From assembly GCA_025642065.1 (NCBI GenBank), contig JAODUP010000012.1, forward strand, positions 2,897,501 to 2,961,500: DNA of 64,000 nt. The letters run 5' to 3'. Of this stretch, positions 62,125 to 64,000 are shown in pieces. The DNA comes from Paralvinella palmiformis (taxonomy: Eukaryota; Annelida; Polychaeta; Terebellida; Alvinellidae). The notes beneath the pieces were generated by a model. The model had not been told where the DNA came from, searched no databases, and saw only the letters and a program-made list of their open reading frames with translations. Both the position numbers and the translations under genes were made by a program. Each line of letters begins with the position of its first letter. The stretch's first letter is position 1.

Positions 62125-62665
62125 CGGGCCACTGTTTGGGCTCTTGTGACATCATTGTTTGTTCAAATTCACTGCTAAACAGAGATTGAAAAAATACTAT
62201 TGGTCATCCACTGTTGTTTGAAGTATGTCAGCTGGTGATTGAGTGGCTCTGGTGGATCGGTAGCCTTAATTTTTGCAATTAGGGATGGAATGTAGGCTGC
62301 TGGCACAAACAGAATGATCATCAATCGATGGCAGAAGTCACAGATGATGATTTTCTGATTGTACGCTTCTGCATGCCAAGTTCTTAAATCTTACGCTGCA
62401 CAGTTTGCGTAGAGTAAAAAACACAACCCCTCAGTTGCATGTCTGGTAATACCTGGCACCGATCCTGCCAGGTTCCATCCTCAAAATCTACTGTGATACT
62501 CTCTACCACCAGTACAGTGGGCAGTTGGTTCAACACTGTCCTGCAGACAGCCCCATAATCAGCCTTTCTCTTCCTAGACATCACAACAAACACAAGAGGG
62601 GCTTGCTTCATATTTTCTCCTGATCTCACAAAAGTGCGAATCGAAAATAATTGGGTGAAAGGTAG
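62125..62665 (-). pseudogene. Mutator-like (MULE) transposase relic
   Basis: Minus-strand translation gives LPFTQLFSIRTFV, KQAPLVFVVMS, ITVDFEDGTW and RGCVFYSTQ, then after a stop and frameshift VPAAYIPSLIAKIKA and finally TNNDV. This order matches the MULE transposase domain (APLVFVLMS ... DFE ... GCxFHxTQ ... TNNDVEGWH). The expected His of the C-x2-H motif is Tyr here. The longest uninterrupted part runs from 62629 to 62384. Stops and frame changes make it inactive. No terminal inverted repeats were identified, and the N- and C-terminal parts are missing. Confidence 0.78.
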
Positions 62666-62948
62666 TTGTGTTTTTATAAATTATTAAAAAGCAGGGTTGG
62701 CAGGTTTAACCCACCCACTGGGATAAACTAATTTTTAGGCACAGTTCACCACTAATTGATTAAATAAAACACACTAAATGTAAATTAACCATTTATTATC
62801 TATATTAATAAAAAGCCAATTTAATAAACAAGCTCAACCAGTCATAGAACAGATCAGTTGGTTCAGGCCACCAACAAATCATAACATCTTACATAATTAC
62901 TACATTATGATACTGATAGTGTCAGTATACTGTATTCTGAGAAAACCC

Positions 62949-63116
62949 CAGTTTAACCTGGATTAAACTGTAAAACCTAGGTTTAACCCCGGGTAAACTA
63001 GTGAAACCTAGGTTTAAACCAGGTTAAACTAGTGAAACCTAGGTTTAAACCAGGTTAAACTATAAAACCTAGGTTTAACCCACCTGGCAGGGCTAAACCA
63101 GTTTAACCCAGGTTAA
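62949..63116 (+). repeat. 31-bp tandem repeat with internal palindromes
   Basis: The block AAACCTAGGTTTAA recurs at about 62973, 63004, 63035 and 63065, a period of 30-31 bases. Each unit contains CCTAGG, and the more complete ones also GTTTAAAC and AGGTTAAAC. Flanking sequence (from 62703 and up to 63116) has further GTTTAACC half units, so the array is older than its core. Confidence 0.9.
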
Positions 63117-63561
63117 AAATATTGTTGGTGAAAATTAGCTTGAATGGCATTATATTTATAATTTATTACCATATAATATGTATTAACATTATAATATAAA
63201 GTTAATATCTTCTTATGTGTTTATGTATTCTAGAATAATTACTGAAGGCGACAAAAACAACTACAAGAGGTTTCAGTCAGTGACAAAATTACTTAAAGTT
63301 GGTGACAAAATGACTTCTCATAGCAGGGCCAGAAATGTTTTTTTTATTTAGTTGCCTCTGGGCAAGTAGATTGGAATTGCACTTGTCCAACACATTTTCA
63401 CCTGATCTAAAATTTTCATTTATTTTTAAATCTGCTACATCTCACCTGCCTACATATAAATATGTATTTGCAATATAAATCTATAAATAGAGAAGCATTT
63501 GATAAGAAATGGTTATTCAGTGAAGCCCTTTGCTGCTTTGTTGAGTTAGCATAACCATTTT

Positions 63562-63920
63562 CACATGTAAAAGTACGAGTGTGATTCCATATGTGTGACT
63601 GCATATGCGATTTCCGAATACGACAAAACAGATCGCTCCATGTGGCGATTGGTGCTAATCGGATGGTTTCCGAAACACGTGGATACTGCAATGTCACATA
63701 TGCATGCCGTGTATGGAATCTCGGTTTTAAGCCGAGATTCCATACACAGCATGAGCTATGCAAATGGAAAACATGTAAATGTACAAACGTGATTCTACAT
63801 GTGTTACAAAACAAATGGTTGAATCCAGAATTTTACAACTGGATCATAAAATGTCCAGGCAGACTTTCCCAAGAAGAATAGGTAAGAAGGTGAGAGGGGT
63901 GTCCGAAACACAAGGATAAT
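63562..63920. repeat. Nested direct and inverted repeat at the window edge
   Basis: Direct copies of ACATGTAAAxGTAC...GTGATTC lie at about 63562 and 63770, and copies of TCCGAAACAC..GGAT lie at about 63669 and 63901. Between them 63703-63724 and 63732-63753 form a 22-base inverted repeat with one mismatch and a 7-base loop. It may be a foldback element or a decayed tandem duplication. The right end may extend beyond the window. Confidence 0.75.
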
Positions 63921-64000
63921 GCATCTAGGCATTCGGATTTGCATTCCGCATATATGGAAGGGAAATTTTCTGTAAAAAAATATTCAAAAAACAGTGGCCT

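Larger units (their letters stand above)
62666..64000. other. Right edge, repeats only
   Basis: Apart from the 31-bp array and the nested repeat no gene was recognised. Short open frames at 63416-63881 lie on the inverted repeat on both strands and are not supported. Confidence 0.55.

Overview
The window is animal nuclear DNA. It contains one confidently identified gene, a non-clustered protocadherin on the + strand, in about 64 kb of mostly non-coding sequence. The gene has a large first coding exon (21988-24747) with the signal peptide, seven cadherin repeats, the membrane span and the start of the tail. Three small exons (28948-29127, 30827-30983, 31379-32082) finish the cytoplasmic tail. 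All introns are GT-AG and the phases fit, giving a predicted protein of 1266 residues. Seven cadherin repeats, a Cys-x5-Cys loop in the first repeat and a K-x-V-S-F docking motif in the tail point to the delta-1 type. Such genes are absent from flies and nematodes as far as I know. With the microsatellites, tRNA-derived SINEs and LINE, Mutator-like and MITE relics, this suggests a lophotrochozoan, probably a mollusc. The species is not identified.

Layout. 1-21 kb: upstream flank without a recognisable gene, holding microsatellites (including a 257-bp CACT tract), a tRNA-derived SINE, palindromes and moderately GC-rich islands that could be regulatory. 21.4-33.0 kb: the protocadherin gene. 33-52.8 kb: downstream flank with a LINE 3' end, a second SINE copy, a MITE with about 160-bp inverted repeats (41302-42167), a TAATGG cluster at 19-bp spacing, and one short open frame with a C-x2-C-x17-C-x2-C pattern (44607-44837). 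52.8-64 kb: more AT-rich and transposon-laden, with a LINE reverse transcriptase relic, a Mutator-like transposase relic, a second copy of the LINE 3' tail, a hammerhead-ribozyme-like motif, a 31-bp palindromic tandem repeat and a nested repeat at the right edge.

How it works together. The protocadherin is expected to be a calcium-dependent homophilic adhesion protein at the cell surface, with a signalling tail. Reading past the first coding exon gives 22 extra in-frame residues, a stop, and an AATAAA 58 bases later. Two further CAG|GT donors in the same phase lie between. This predicts a short-tail isoform, comparable in principle with tail variation in vertebrate delta-protocadherins. Many other open frames are low-complexity translations or chance frames and were not called as genes.
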